A stretch of DNA of 64,000 nucleotides from Sanguinoderma infundibulare (Eukaryota; Basidiomycota; Agaricomycetes; Polyporales; Polyporaceae). How positions within the stretch are numbered: the stretch's first letter is position 1; each line of letters starts with the position of its first letter. The DNA lies in NCBI GenBank assembly GCA_032821775.1, contig JAVLRN010000014.1:186001-250000 (forward strand), given 5' to 3'. Below, piece by piece: positions 11,565 to 22,417 of the stretch. The position numbers were made by a program, and so were the translations under genes. The notes under the pieces were generated by a model. That model was not told the origin of the DNA and ran no database searches. It saw nothing but the letters and a program-made list of their open reading frames with translations.

Positions 11565-12827
11565 TCATGCAATCGTGCATCCTTCCGGTAGCTTCGGAAG
11601 CCCGTCTGCCCCGAGGTCGAACCCTGGCGGCAGTGGACCCATGATCTCCGATGGTGGTGAGCCGTGCTCTTGCATCTACTCCCGAGGTGAGCAGGAGCGA
11701 TCAGGTAGACTAAAGCAAACTACGTCGAGAGACGTACCTCCTGCATGAGCTCGACGATTTTAAGGCCCTTTTGTGGGTCCTCGTCCGTATAGCTCGGGTC
11801 CTCAAATGTCGCGACGATCTGTGCGACGATCTTGGACTGCATCTGGTACCGCGTCTTGTCTTCTCCACTGAGAGTCGATGCATGGTCCTTCAAGTATCCC
11901 GGGAACTGTATGGTACACACGCAAGGTGGAGAGCCCATTTGGAATTCCGAGTACGCGACAGACGTACCTTGTCATGAAGCTCCTTCAGCGGCTCATACAA
12001 CACTTCCTTGCTCATCAGCGAGGACATCATCGTCTCAAGGATCCCCTTCAGCTCCTCCTCGGACTCCGTCGAGTCCAAGTCTCCGGATAATCGCGAGAGG
12101 AGGTCTTCTAGCCCTTCGCCACCCTTTGCCGCAGCTTCGTCCGCCTGTCCGCGCATGAGCCCCACTCGTACGCGCGCACGACAACCAAGTGAACGAACTC
12201 ACGATCTGATTGCTCTCCTTCATCTTATTCATCGTCTTCTTGATATTCTCCTGAAACGACTCCGGAGGCCCACCACTCGATCCGGAACCTGACGCCGTCG
12301 CGACCTCTGCAGTAGCCTTACCCTTTCCCGCCGCTCGCGTCGGGGCAACCAAGTCCTCGGCGTTCATCTTCCCGTTCATGCCCTCGACGAGCATGGCCTC
12401 CCACGCAGCCCTGAACGCCTTTTCCCGGTCCTCGTCCGTTGCACCTTCCGCATCCTTCTCTGTTTCAGACATGTCGTCGAGTCCCGCGCCCCGAGCGATG
12501 TCCCGGAACAAGGACTCCATGCCCTTGGTGAGCTCGCGTGCAAAGTCTTCGTCGAGCCCCTCCATGCCGAACGGATCCGCCGGCTTCGGCTGCGGCTGGA
12601 CGGAGGGCACGGGAGCATCCTTTTGAGGCGCGGCGGGTGGTGCTTTGGAGGATGAGGCGGGAGGAGGGGCGGACTGCGCGGCCGGCTTCTGTGGCGCGTT
12701 GAATTGCTCGAGGACGTCTGGGTCGCGTGCGGTGTCGGGGTCGGCTCACGCACGATGCTGGATGCTACGCACCATCGAGGTCGTCTAGGTCCTCCTCCTC
12801 CACGGTCGTCTTGCAAGGTGTAGCCAT
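11565..12827 (-). CDS. PEX19: Peroxin PEX19, peroxisomal membrane protein import receptor
   Basis: PEX19 is the cytosolic chaperone/receptor that binds peroxisomal membrane proteins and docks on PEX3. The start MATPCKTTVEEEDLDDLDG at 12827 begins the acidic disordered N-terminus typical of the family. It is followed by a Pro/Ala linker, the amphipathic segment DPFGMEGLDEDFARELTKGM, and the helical cargo-binding domain (FRAAWEAMLVEGM, LKGILETMMSSLMSKEVLY, FPGYLKDHASTL, KIVELMQE). The last exon ends LPEGCTIA, a C-terminal CaaX box (C-T-I-A) for farnesylation, as known for PEX19 in yeast and human. Several short introns join in phase and no lesions are visible. It is divergently transcribed from the TMEM184 gene, with 458 bp between the two starts. 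Confidence 0.93.
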
Positions 12828-13285
12828 GATGGTCGTGCGCAGTGTAGGCTGGCTTGCGCAAAGTTTCTAGCAGCAGTTTCCGAGCTCGGCGTTAGGGTCG
12901 GAACTCGGGAGTTGGTTAACCGGCGTACTTGGGATGCTTGGATGCAGACACGTCCTGGATCACCGAGTACGACGTTCGCTGTGAGCAGAGGATGATGAGA
13001 GCACCAGAGGGAGACGTCCGAGTCATCCGTCGGTTGGCCTGCCACACATTCCTCAGCCTATACTTAAGTCGCCCCTCCTCCGGCGCCTACACGATCCACA
13101 GTGTAGTGGTCTAATAGACGCCCGCGACTTGAACGGTGCCGTCATCTCCACCGGCTCTGAGCGCAGCGACGTCGACGGACTCGGTTTCAACTTCAACGCC
13201 GACCTCGACGACCGCTATCACTCACGGCCGTGCGGATCGTCGAGCACCTCTACCACACCCCGCTTGCGAGGCCGTCGCGACCACC
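12828..13285. promoter_or_regulatory. Shared divergent promoter region PEX19 / TMEM184
   Basis: 458 bp separate the two start codons on opposite strands, so both promoters must lie here. I see no firm TATA box; the region includes pyrimidine-rich stretches before 13286. This is inferred from gene orientation only. Confidence 0.5.
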
Positions 13286-16028
13286 ATGACGCTCTCAAAG
13301 CTTGGAAATGGCTCCGGCTCGTCTCTTCCCCTCCCTGTCTTGCTCGTCGCCGGTATCTGCACCGTTGTCGCGACCCTTGTGTCCGCCATGTCCATCGTCA
13401 TGCACCTCAAGAACTACCGGAAGCCGCATCTCCAACGGTACGCCCGCCGTCATTGTCCTTGTCCTTGTCCTTATCGACCTGGAGCTGACTGCAAGTGTCG
13501 AACCCGCAGCCAAGTCATCCGAATCATGCTCATGGTGCCCCTCTACGCCATCGCGTCCTTCATATCATTATTCTCGCTCGAAGCCGCATTCTTTATTGAC
13601 GCCGTGCGAGACATATACGAGGTGCGTTCCGCGGTTTTGCGTCCCCTTCGTCGCTCAGCCAACTGTTCGTTCACACGACACCGATGCCTCTGTGTACAGG
13701 CGTTTGTGATCTACTGTTTCTTCGATCTCCTCATTGCGTATCTCGGAGGCGAGCGGTCGCTGCTCATACTTCTGCACGGCCGCCCGCCAAAATACCCCGT
13801 ATTCCCCGGAAATCTAGTCTGGAGTGAGGTGGATGTCAGCGATCCTTATACATTTTTATTCCTCAAGCGAGGTGTTATACGTGAGTACTTCCCTCCAAGT
13901 TAGTTTTCTCTCAGGGCTCGCGAAGCGAATGTCGGCCGGCACTTCATGCATTCCCTAAGGCGATAAATTCCGAAGCAAAGGCGTTACTCGTGGTGAGCTC
14001 TTCTCTTCCGCGTGACGCCTTTAAGAAATGTGGCAGAAAGGCGTACCAACAAGAGCCCTTTCATCGTCTTTTCCTTGCCCTTTCCCAACAATGTCACATA
14101 GAGGGGCAAAGTACACCACGAATAACGCCCTTTGTTCGACTTTTCTCTCCGTCATCTGGGCTGTTGGAGCTACCCGTGCACCCGCTATTTCGCGCATCAA
14201 ACTGACCTGTCGCATTCCCAGAGTATGTGCAACTCAAGCCATTACTCGCTATTGCTACAATTGTTTTGAAGGCATTAGGTAAATACAATGAAGGTGACCT
14301 CGCCGCTGGATCAGGATACCTCTACGTTAGCATCGTCTACAACTTCAGCATCTGTCTCGCCCTCTACTGTCTCGCCATCTTCTGGATGTGCGTCAACGAC
14401 GATCTCAGGCCCTTCCGGTGCGCTCCGCCTCTTATGACACACGCTCCGCAGCATCTTGCTAACGTCCAGAATAAAGCCCTATGCCCAAGTTCCTCTGCGT
14501 GAAGGGCATCCTGTTCTTCTCCTTCTGGCAGTCCCTTATCATATCCATACTTGTCGCCGGGGGCGCAATCAGGAAGCTTGGACCCTACACCGACTCGGAG
14601 CATATCTCACTAGGCCTCACCGACACCCTGATCTGCTTCGAGATGCCCTTCTTCGCAATCGCGCACATGTATGCGTTTGCGACACGTGATTACGTCGATC
14701 CCCATACGTCATACGTCGCGCGTCTACCGGTCTTGTATGCGTTCAAGGACGCGTTCGGCGGGAAGGACGTCGTCGAGGACGTCAAGACGACACTAGGTGG
14801 GGAGGGCATGGACTACCGCGAATTCGAGCCGAGCGAGGGCCAGATCCACCAGGGTGCAGGACGCGACAGGCGAATCCGCGCTGGTCTCCGCTACAGTCAA
14901 GGAGGAAAACGCAAGTATTGGCTTCCTCAGCAGGCCACTTCAGCACGAACAGGGCCCCGGATTCCCGGACGCGGTTTTGACGAGGTCCATGCGCCTTTAC
15001 TCCGGAACCAAGAAGCGGACGCCTTCCACACGGCCGCAGACCTGCGCTCTCCAGAAGAAGGCTTCTCGTTCCTCGCGAGCAACGCACTGGCGGAGGAAGG
15101 GTACGAGCTGCCGTTCGGCGACGTGGACGAGGTGGACGAGGAGCTGTTCGAGCATAGCAAGCGGTACCTCTTCGGGGACTACAACTACCCGGCCGTAGAC
15201 GTCAGCTCTGAGACGGCGCGCAAGACGATGTGGGTGGCGGAGGAGCGGATACTGCGTGACGAGCACTCTGCGTGGTTCTCGCCGGTCAACGGGCCGAGGC
15301 GGGATCCAGGCTGGTACGGGTACGGTGCAACCGGGAACACGGAACAGGTCGTCGTAGAGGAGGCTTACTTGGACAATGGAAAGGGCAAGACTCGCGGCGC
15401 TCCGGTTGTGGTGCCGGAGATCATCATCGACAAGGAGTCCGAGCGGCTGTCGCCACCAGCGCGACGGGGCGAGGTACAGCTTCAATGGGCCCATGCAAAA
15501 TCCAACCCCGTACCGTCCCCTGCTCGTTCGTCCCCCGTACACAGAGCTCAAGGCGCGCTCTCGCGGACGAACTCGGCATCACCCCAGACCGGGTCTTCGT
15601 CGACATCGAGGAGCAGTCCGAAGGCCCGTCCGCCGCCTTCCCCGCGCATAGAGTCGGAACGGGCTGTCCTGCCTCCAGATGCGGTGGACCTTGTCGTCGA
15701 GGATCCGCACGCGGCCGAGGAAGAGATGACGCGGGAGCGGAGAAAAGGCGAGCCGGCGGTACGCCGCGGCGGCGGGCACCACCGTGTGTACCGGCGCGGG
15801 TACGCGATCGAGGAGGACGGACGGCGAGAAGAGGGCGAGGGCGAGGGCGAGGTCGCGTCGACTTTGCCCACGGAGGAAGGGCGTGACGTGTTCGACATTG
15901 GGGAGGATCTGGAGGACGTGCTGGACGTCGAACACGAAGAGCGCGCGGGGGAGGTCGCGAGGGCGGGGACGCCGCCGTCGCACGCGCGTGTCATCATCGA
16001 CGTCCCGGACGATAACCCGTGGGCGTAG
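13286..16028 (+). CDS. TMEM184/DUF300-type membrane protein (organic solute transporter alpha-like)
   Basis: A multi-pass membrane protein of the TMEM184/Ost-alpha family, which in fungi localises to vacuole or endomembranes; its molecular role is poorly defined. The ATG at 13286 (MTLSKLGNG) precedes TM1 (LLVAGICTVVATLVSAM). Family hallmarks follow across in-phase introns: HLKNYRKPHLQR-QVIRIML, VPLYAIASFISLFSLEAAFF, YCFFDLLIAYLGGERSL, VQLKPLLAIATIVLKALGKY, PKFLCVKGILFFSFWQSL and FFAIAHMYAFATRDYVDP. The C-terminal half is long, soluble and disordered. One intron (13881 to about 14220, ~340 bp) is longer than usual. A decayed partial duplicate lies at 44776-46667. This copy has no lesions and is taken as the functional gene. 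The duplication breakpoint falls inside its third exon, near 13737. Confidence 0.88.
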
Positions 16029-16036
16029 AGGGTGAC

Positions 16037-16720
16037 TTATTCTTTCGGGATCTTCGGACGGTGATTATACCTGTATATAATGGATGGTGTGGAGGCAACG
16101 CATTTGGTTCGATTTACGTTTCGCCGCGTGGAATGTATTGGCGAGGGTGGTCGTGGAGGCTTCGGTGAGTGTTCTTTTGCGATGTAGACTGGAACGTAGA
16201 TGGGATACTGACTGGACAAGTTCAGGTATTTGGGTGGCTTGTGTGGTCCGCGTTCACGTTCAAGCCCGGCCTCCCGGTATCGAGTCGGATCGGGAGTAAG
16301 CGATAACATATGTAAGCCGAAAGTATTATCTTGAAAGCTAATCAACTCACACTCCTAATGGCATTCGGATGCAATCCACCCGGGTCGTACAGGTGAATTG
16401 TTCTCATCGATATCAGGAGGCCGATCGATTTACCCATGAAGTGCTGGCAGTGGATGTGCATGACGCCCAAGGAGTCGGGCTTCCTCAATCGACCACAGCC
16501 TTGCGTTCTTCCACCCCACAATCACCGGCCGCCTCGTCCGCTTCCACAACACCTCATCGTCCAAAGGAGACCTGTCCCAACGCAAGTATGCTCGTGAGTC
16601 TATGTCATGACTCATTCGTCGACTGTGACCCTGGTCTTGGGGTCGATGTAAGCACTTTCGTTCTTCTAAGCGGCGAGTTCCAACGAGATTGGTACTGTAC
16701 TCATGTTGCGGGTGCAAGGT
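16037..16720 (-). other. Possible degraded minus-strand gene downstream of TMEM184 (unit A copy)
   Basis: Two minus-strand blocks read like protein: LWKRTRRPVIVGWKNARLW near 16520-16580, then YDPGGLHPNAIRS, and after a GT-AG-like break THE block LTPDPTRYREAGLERERG with PPKYLNLSSQYPIYVPVY near 16170-16310. The same blocks recur in unit C at 46752-47318 with only a few substitutions. In unit A the frame breaks after the ARLW block, whereas in unit C it stays open there. I do not recognise the family. It may be a real small gene convergent with TMEM184, or a remnant of one. Confidence 0.35.
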
Positions 16721-16924
16721 TCGGTTCTTTGGGCTTCTTCGACTTGATCACCGTGGGATTATATCAAAATGCTATGTATATAGCCGCTTCCCTAGGACGC
16801 CGAGCCTCTATTCGACGATATATATCACACCCTGCTGGCAGCTTCCCCTCAGCAGCATCGCCCCTGGTCCCGAAGGTGAGCACCCGTCTTGACTCCCTCC
16901 TCGGCTTTCCCTCACCGACATACG

Positions 16925-19005
16925 ATGGCCACTACCCCAGCGAGCACCATGTGGTTGCTCAACACCGCCCGCGCCGAGCTCAAGTTCTTCCCTACCCCCG
17001 AGAGCGTGCCTCATGGCTACGCTATCCTCTCTCACGTCTGGGACGAGCACGAGGACACATTCCAGGACATACAGAACCTTCGTGCCCGATGCCAGGAGTC
17101 TGGAGAAAATCCCCGCGACCTCGTCTCTCCCAAACTCCGCGAATTCTGCCTCCTCGCCGAGCGTCACGGGTACGAGTGGGGATGGGCTGACATGTGCTGC
17201 ATCGACAAGACGAGCAGCTCCGAGCTCACAGAAGCGATCAACTCCATGTATCGCTACTACGCCCTCGCCGAGATCTGCTACGCGTACCTTCGGGACGTAC
17301 CCACTGGCGACGTCCAGGAAGACCAGGCCGTACGATCTGCCTTCCAGGAGAGTAGATGGCACCGCCGCGGCTGGACGTTGCAGGAGCTCATCGCACCGCC
17401 ACTTGTTCTGCTCCTGTCGATGACCTGGGAGCTGTTGGGCTCGAAGGCGGACCTGGCACCCTTGCTGGAGGAGACAACACACGTTCCGGAGTCCGTATTG
17501 AAGCTGGAGGCGACGCCGCGTGACTTCTGCGTCGCGGTTCGGATGGGGTGCGCGGCGAATCGGGAGACGACTCGGCCCGAGGACGAGGCGTACTGCTTGA
17601 TGGGCATCTTCGGGATCTTCATGCCCGCGCTGTACGGTGAGGGGAGGAACGCGTTCCGGAGACTTCAGGAGGAGATCATGAGGCAGTCGGAGGACTCGTC
17701 GATCTTTGCCTGGGGCAAGGTACGCCACTGGTCACCGATCTCAGGGTTGGAACCCTTCGTGTTCGTGTCCGTGGGCAGTAACCTCTTGGCAAGCTCGCCC
17801 TCTGATTTCCACCCTGGCCAACGCATTGTTTACGAGGGAAAGGGGACAGTTGAGCCGAAAGCGCAACTCTGGTATACGCTCGGACTAGATGTGAGTATGG
17901 AATTGACGTTACGAAAATGTCTTACCAAAGCCGTACGCAGGTTGATCTGTCAAAGCGCCCAACGTTCAACATTACCCCCTACGGACTTGTGGCACACATG
18001 CCGACCGTTAGGCTGAAGGTTCACGACGAGGACGTGCTCATCGCAGTTCTATTGGGTACTATGTTGATGGAAGAGGGCAGGACATGGGACACGGCGTTGG
18101 TCCTTAGGAGAATCCGGGACTCTCCTGATCCGACACGACCATTATATGCGCCGTGCACACTCCATTGTCCAACTACGACATCCGCGCGTTTCCTGGTGGG
18201 ATCCATTTCAACCTTGGCAGAGGAGACAGGACGCACGGTGAAATGGAGGACTATATACATACGCACTCAGAGTCCACCGAGAGTGGGCAAATCAATGCTC
18301 GCCATCACCGGGAGCCTCCAAACGCCGTTCCATATCCCTCGGTGGCATCTCAGGAAGCTCATTGCTCACGTCGCTCCCAACTGGCATTCCGTTCCTTGGT
18401 GGGACTACGAACCTCTGCGGGTCCAGATCGCGTTCCCACCTCGCGAGTACCGCGAGGCCGACTGGAATGCGGTCTGGATGGTCGTAATCATGGGCATTTG
18501 CCGGTTTGCGGCCCTGCATACCGGCGAACGAACGCACTGGGCAATGGCCGAAGAGCGGGGTATCTTTTTGGAGAAAGGTCCGGAGGCTCTCCAACATGAT
18601 TGCTCTAAACACCACATCGACGAATGGCCGAATCGAACTCGTGTCTTCACGAACGACTCGTGGCACACCGACGACAAAAGGGGGCAGCTCAGACTCGAGT
18701 TGTCCTTCAAACCCTACGGCCCAAATCCTACCGAGGTGCGCACGGTGCACTTCGGCTTCGGAGTCATTCCCAACCCAAGGGCTGGCCCTCTTCCTCCTCC
18801 TGCCGGCGGACCCGTCGGAGGTCCTACTGGTGGCAACGGCGGTCCTGCTGGTGGTAACGGTGGTCCTGCTGGAGGTAACGGCAGAACCGCTGGAGGCGCT
18901 GGGGGTGCTGGTGGCAACAAGGGTCCTGCTCTCCCGCCGCCTCTGCCGCGAAGGTTACTCCTCCTCTCCCCGGTCAGCTATCCCCTTTTCCAGCCAACCC
19001 AGTAG
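16925..19005 (+). CDS. HET-domain protein 1 (heterokaryon-incompatibility type), with Gly/Pro-rich tail
   Basis: HET-domain proteins trigger incompatibility cell death in fungi after non-self recognition. Two exons (16925-17890, 17941-19005) give 676 aa. The HET domain spans about residues 28-260 and includes GYAILSHVW (31-39), WADMCCIDKTSS (87-98), RRGWTLQELIAP (147-158), EAYCLMGIFGIFMP (221-234) and LYGEG (236-240), ending SSIFAWG. A second module of about 320 aa begins after the intron (SKRPTFNITPYGLVAHMP) and is shared by all copies; I cannot name it. Only this copy carries a C-terminal run of GGNGGPA-type repeats. The Met at 16925 (MATTPASTMWLLN) is preferred; copies 2 and 3 start at the internal MWLLN. 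It is convergent with kinase 1, and both exons are intact. Confidence 0.88.
18794..18925 (+). repeat. Short tandem repeat coding for Gly/Pro/Asn-rich tail of HET1
   Basis: A degenerate unit of about 24 bases (roughly GGTGGTAACGGTGGTCCTGC) is repeated several times, giving GGNGGPAGGNGGPAGGNG. It is absent from copies at 38.6 and 47.7 kb, so it expanded after duplication or was lost from the others. Confidence 0.75.
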
Positions 19006-19856
19006 GAGTCCCCGCCGGTGGTGCTGCTGACCACGGCGGTGCTGCTGGTGGCTCTCACAGGGCTTGAGATCTTGGCCACTCCGTTCGTCGCTTGACAGCA
19101 TCTCGCGGCAACCTCCCTCGGGCCTCCCTACCACAGCTTCTTACCCTTCCCCGATCCATCAAGCCCGGCGTGAGCGGCTTCATTCGTATAAACATTCTCG
19201 CATTTGAACCGTAATGTTACTCGGCCCTCGTGGCTTCATATAATACGGTTTTTTTGTGTTTGCATCTCTTGCCTCATTTTCGACGACGTCCGGAGATGAA
19301 CTCCGGGAAGCGATCCCGTGGGCGCAATCTCGAATGTCTGAGGGTGAAGAGTAGTCAGGGATGGGCGTGGGGCGTGACGAATACGAGCGGGAGTGGGTCT
19401 CTGTCTTTCTGTCTTTCCACGATTCGATCATGCTTCGTTGTTAGATTTTCCTCCGCATGCATTTCATTTCTCTTCATGGGTTGATCCATCGCTTCCTCTT
19501 ATTAGCGTATAGCACATTCCATTGTACATTGATCTTAAATTATCGGCCGCGGAGGATCATGGTGCCGTTTAGGCTGACCAGCACGTCATCCAAAAGTTTC
19601 AGAACGATCGAGAGGCTTCAGACGACCAAGGGGCAGTCAAAAATGCATGCAGTTGCCACTCCGTCCAATTCAATGAGTACGTGGTATACAATCCAGAAAG
19701 GCACACCCTCCTAGGGGGTGTGCAAAGTATGAGTAAAGTGAGTGTGAACGAAACCGTATCCCAAAAAGGTACAAACAAGTGTGAGACCACAACCCCGTGA
19801 AAACTAATACCTTCCAACCGTATACACGCCTAGTCATATCTCCTGCAACTTGCGAA
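19006..19856. other. Convergent 3' spacer between HET1 and kinase 1
   Basis: This 850-bp region between the two stop codons is conserved in units B (40494-40986) and C (49544-50073) but longer here, because HET1 is followed by unit-specific sequence to about 19350. It contains the conserved hairpin at 19701 and no supported gene. Confidence 0.55.
19701..19723. terminator. Conserved hairpin between convergent HET1 and kinase 1 genes
   Basis: The arms GCACACCC and GGGTGTGC form a perfect 8-bp stem around a 7-base loop. It lies in the shared 3' flank of two convergent genes and recurs in units B and C. A role in 3'-end formation is inference. Confidence 0.5.
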
Positions 19857-22417
19857 TCAGACCGTATCTTCATCACCGCAACCGTGCAGAGGCGTTGGAC
19901 GCCTTCTCGCGCCGGCGACCCCCTTCGGCCCGGCCAACTTCGAGCACCAGCCCTTGACCTTGCTAGTGAACTTGGCCCACCCGCGCGAAGACAAAGGCGA
20001 AGAACGATTCGCCTTGTCATGCGAGCATGCGGTGCTTGAGATGGCGGTGGAAGTCGAACCGGACAGTGAGCCTGAGCGTGAAGTCGACCCGCAGGACCGG
20101 GAAGCGGGAGGCGAATCGACGGCGAACGACACACTCTTGGATGCGGCGGCGTCCAAGGACAGGGGACTCGGGGAGAAGGCCCGGTCGCAGGTAGACCTCG
20201 CCCATAGAGTCGAGATATCCATCTCGCTGGAACTGGAGCTGGGGGATAGGTCGGTGACGAGGTCCATGCTGAAGTTGTGCGAGAGGGAAATGGAAAGGGA
20301 AGAGGATGAGGGAGAGTACATGATCACGTTGGCGCTGGTGGTGGCTGGCGAGACGTTGACGACGTCGGCGTTTGGGACGGCCTCATGGGTGATCGCTGTG
20401 GTCTCCCCGATGTCGTCGGGGTGAGAGAACGAAGCCTCGGAGAACGGCGCTTCGACAACGATCGCAGAGTACGACCGGTGCGCGTTCAATGAAGCTGGGA
20501 TGAGGATGGGAGTGTCCTGAGCGGGAGAGGGCTTGATGGACGGGCACGCCGCGGAGTCGGTCTCCGGAGAGACCGCAGGCCAACCCATGTCCTCAAACGT
20601 GTCCCGAGGCGGCACCCAGTTGTCAGAGATGGAACGCACGCTGGCCGTCGACACCGAAGACTGAGGCTGCGAGCCGTCCCAGTTGAAAAACCAGTACCGA
20701 GCGTCGTCCTTAGGGCATGGCTTCCCGAACTTGACAGATCGGACTTCGGCGGTCTGGAGACGTTGTTGGCACGCGAGACGAGGGATGATACGACATGGAC
20801 GTACAGGTTTCTGCGACTCCTCGTCCGAGGCGGATGCTGAAGGCTGAGACTTCTGCGCGACAGTGTCCCAGTTGCTACAGAACTCGTCAGCCCATCTCCG
20901 AGTATGTACACCTGAACACTTACGTGGACTCGAACCATGGGTGTGCCTTGATCTCGTCCCAGCACGGACGCTGGCTAGGATCCTTGGCCAACACCTATCC
21001 ATAGCGAGTCAAGAACCCGCACACTAGATGCGATCATGAACCACATACCTTCCGGAGAAGATCGGCAGCCTCCGGGCTCACACTTGCGTCGATTACCAAC
21101 TCGCGATGAAGAGTCAGCTCTTTGAACTGTTCGAACTCTTCCGAGTTGTTCGGGCCGAAGGGATGCTATCGCATTCCGACCGTCACCGTCAACGTTCAGA
21201 CTCGTAAACGGCTTCGAAGAAACGCACCGTGCCGAGCAGTAGCATGTGCACAACCGCGCCGAACGAGAAGATGTCGACCTGGTAGGAGTACCCTTCCGTG
21301 CCGAACACCTCTGGCGCGATGTAACCGGGGGAGCCGCAGAGCAACGTCGCTCTGTCACCTGCATACTGCTTGTGTCCAGGGAGATCCTCGGGCATCCTCC
21401 AGTGGTCGACGCCAGCCTTGCGCCACGGCTGCTCATCGACCGAGCGACCGAAGGTGTGGGACAGGCCGAAGTCGCCGAGGACGATCTCGGTGAGGTTCTC
21501 ACCGATGAAGATGTTCTCGAGCTTGATGTCGCGGTGGAGGATGCGACGCTTGTGAAGCGCTTCGATAGCGACGACCTAACGAAACCTGGAGTGAGACGTT
21601 GTACCTCGGAAGCAGGGATGGGAAAACTCACCAGCTGGGCAGCGTAAATGCGCGCGAGGGTCTCCCTGTGCTCACCCAGCCGGTCCATTATCGGCATTTG
21701 CGAGGTGAGGTTGCCGTTCTTATACACATCCTTTCGCGGAAAGGTCAGGATCACAGCTGCTCGACCAATGACGATGCACGACTCACCATGAGCAAATAGA
21801 AGTGTTTGTCGTCCTGGAAGGTCGCATGCAGATTCGCGAACTTCGGGTCGCCGGCCACCGTCCTCAGAACGTATTGCTCGTTGAAGAGGCTGGTGTAGAA
21901 CTCCTCTTCGGCCTCGTTCTTGCGGATCGCCTTCAATGCGTAAGAAGCCTTGGTAGTGCGATCCCTCACGTGGTAGACGATGCCCTGCCCGCCCTCACCG
22001 AGAACGGACAGGACGACGAACCGCTTCATGATGGATTTCGCCCCTGCGCCCTTCGAGGGTTCGCGTCTGAACAGACGCTTCCAGTTCAGACGCTTGGGGA
22101 GAAGGCGGCGTGCTGGTTTGGCGGACGTGGGAGGCGGAACGGCGACATGGGACTCATCTATGTGCTGGACAGAGTCCGGGCAGGGCATCGTGGAGAGGCT
22201 CGCGAGGAGATGGTCCACGGTCTACCCAGACAGCGACTAGTGAGCCTCTCCTGCAAACAGTGAGTATGAGGATGGGACGCACCGGGTTCCTGGCCACACC
22301 TCCATCCTCTAGCGGGTAGACGACCGCGGCGACGGGCACGGCCTCGATGACGGCCGCGGTAGCGTCAGGCCTCGTCTTGATGAAGCCAGCGAGGAGCCGT
22401 TTGAGGGAGAAGATCAT
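19857..22417 (-). CDS. Serine/threonine protein kinase 1 of the HET-linked array (AGC-like)
   Basis: About 710 aa from roughly eight exons. The first exon (22417-22283) reads MIFSLKRLLAGF and ends GGVARNP; it joins in phase at 22221 to the exon ending at 21787. The kinase domain is complete: glycine loop VLGEGGQGIVYHV, lysine in YALKAIRK, then LHRDIKLENIFIG (HRD), VLGDFGLSHTFG (DFG), GSPGYIAPEVFG (APE), VDIFSFGAVVHMLLLG and DPSQRPCWDEIKAHPWF. The N-lobe and HPWF end resemble AGC/CAMK kinases, and it should be catalytically active. A ~300-aa Ser/Thr-rich tail of unknown function follows. Relative to copies 2 and 3, one base is missing near 19910, so the last ~20 residues are read in another frame and end DEDTV. 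The gene is convergent with HET1. Confidence 0.88.

Noticed and set aside
11600..11625. tRNA B-box-like GGGTTCGACCTC on the minus strand
   Set aside because: It lies inside the last exon of PEX19 and has no matching A box or cloverleaf.
15548..15997. Minus-strand Arg/Ser-rich frames over the TMEM184 C-terminal exon
   Set aside because: Shadows of the disordered coding tail; they have no start context and are disrupted in the duplicate.
20017..20424. Plus-strand frames of 60-156 codons over the kinase tails (also near 41129 and 49982)
   Set aside because: Antisense to the Ser-rich tail. Their Glu-rich composition is the mirror of Ser/Pro codons.
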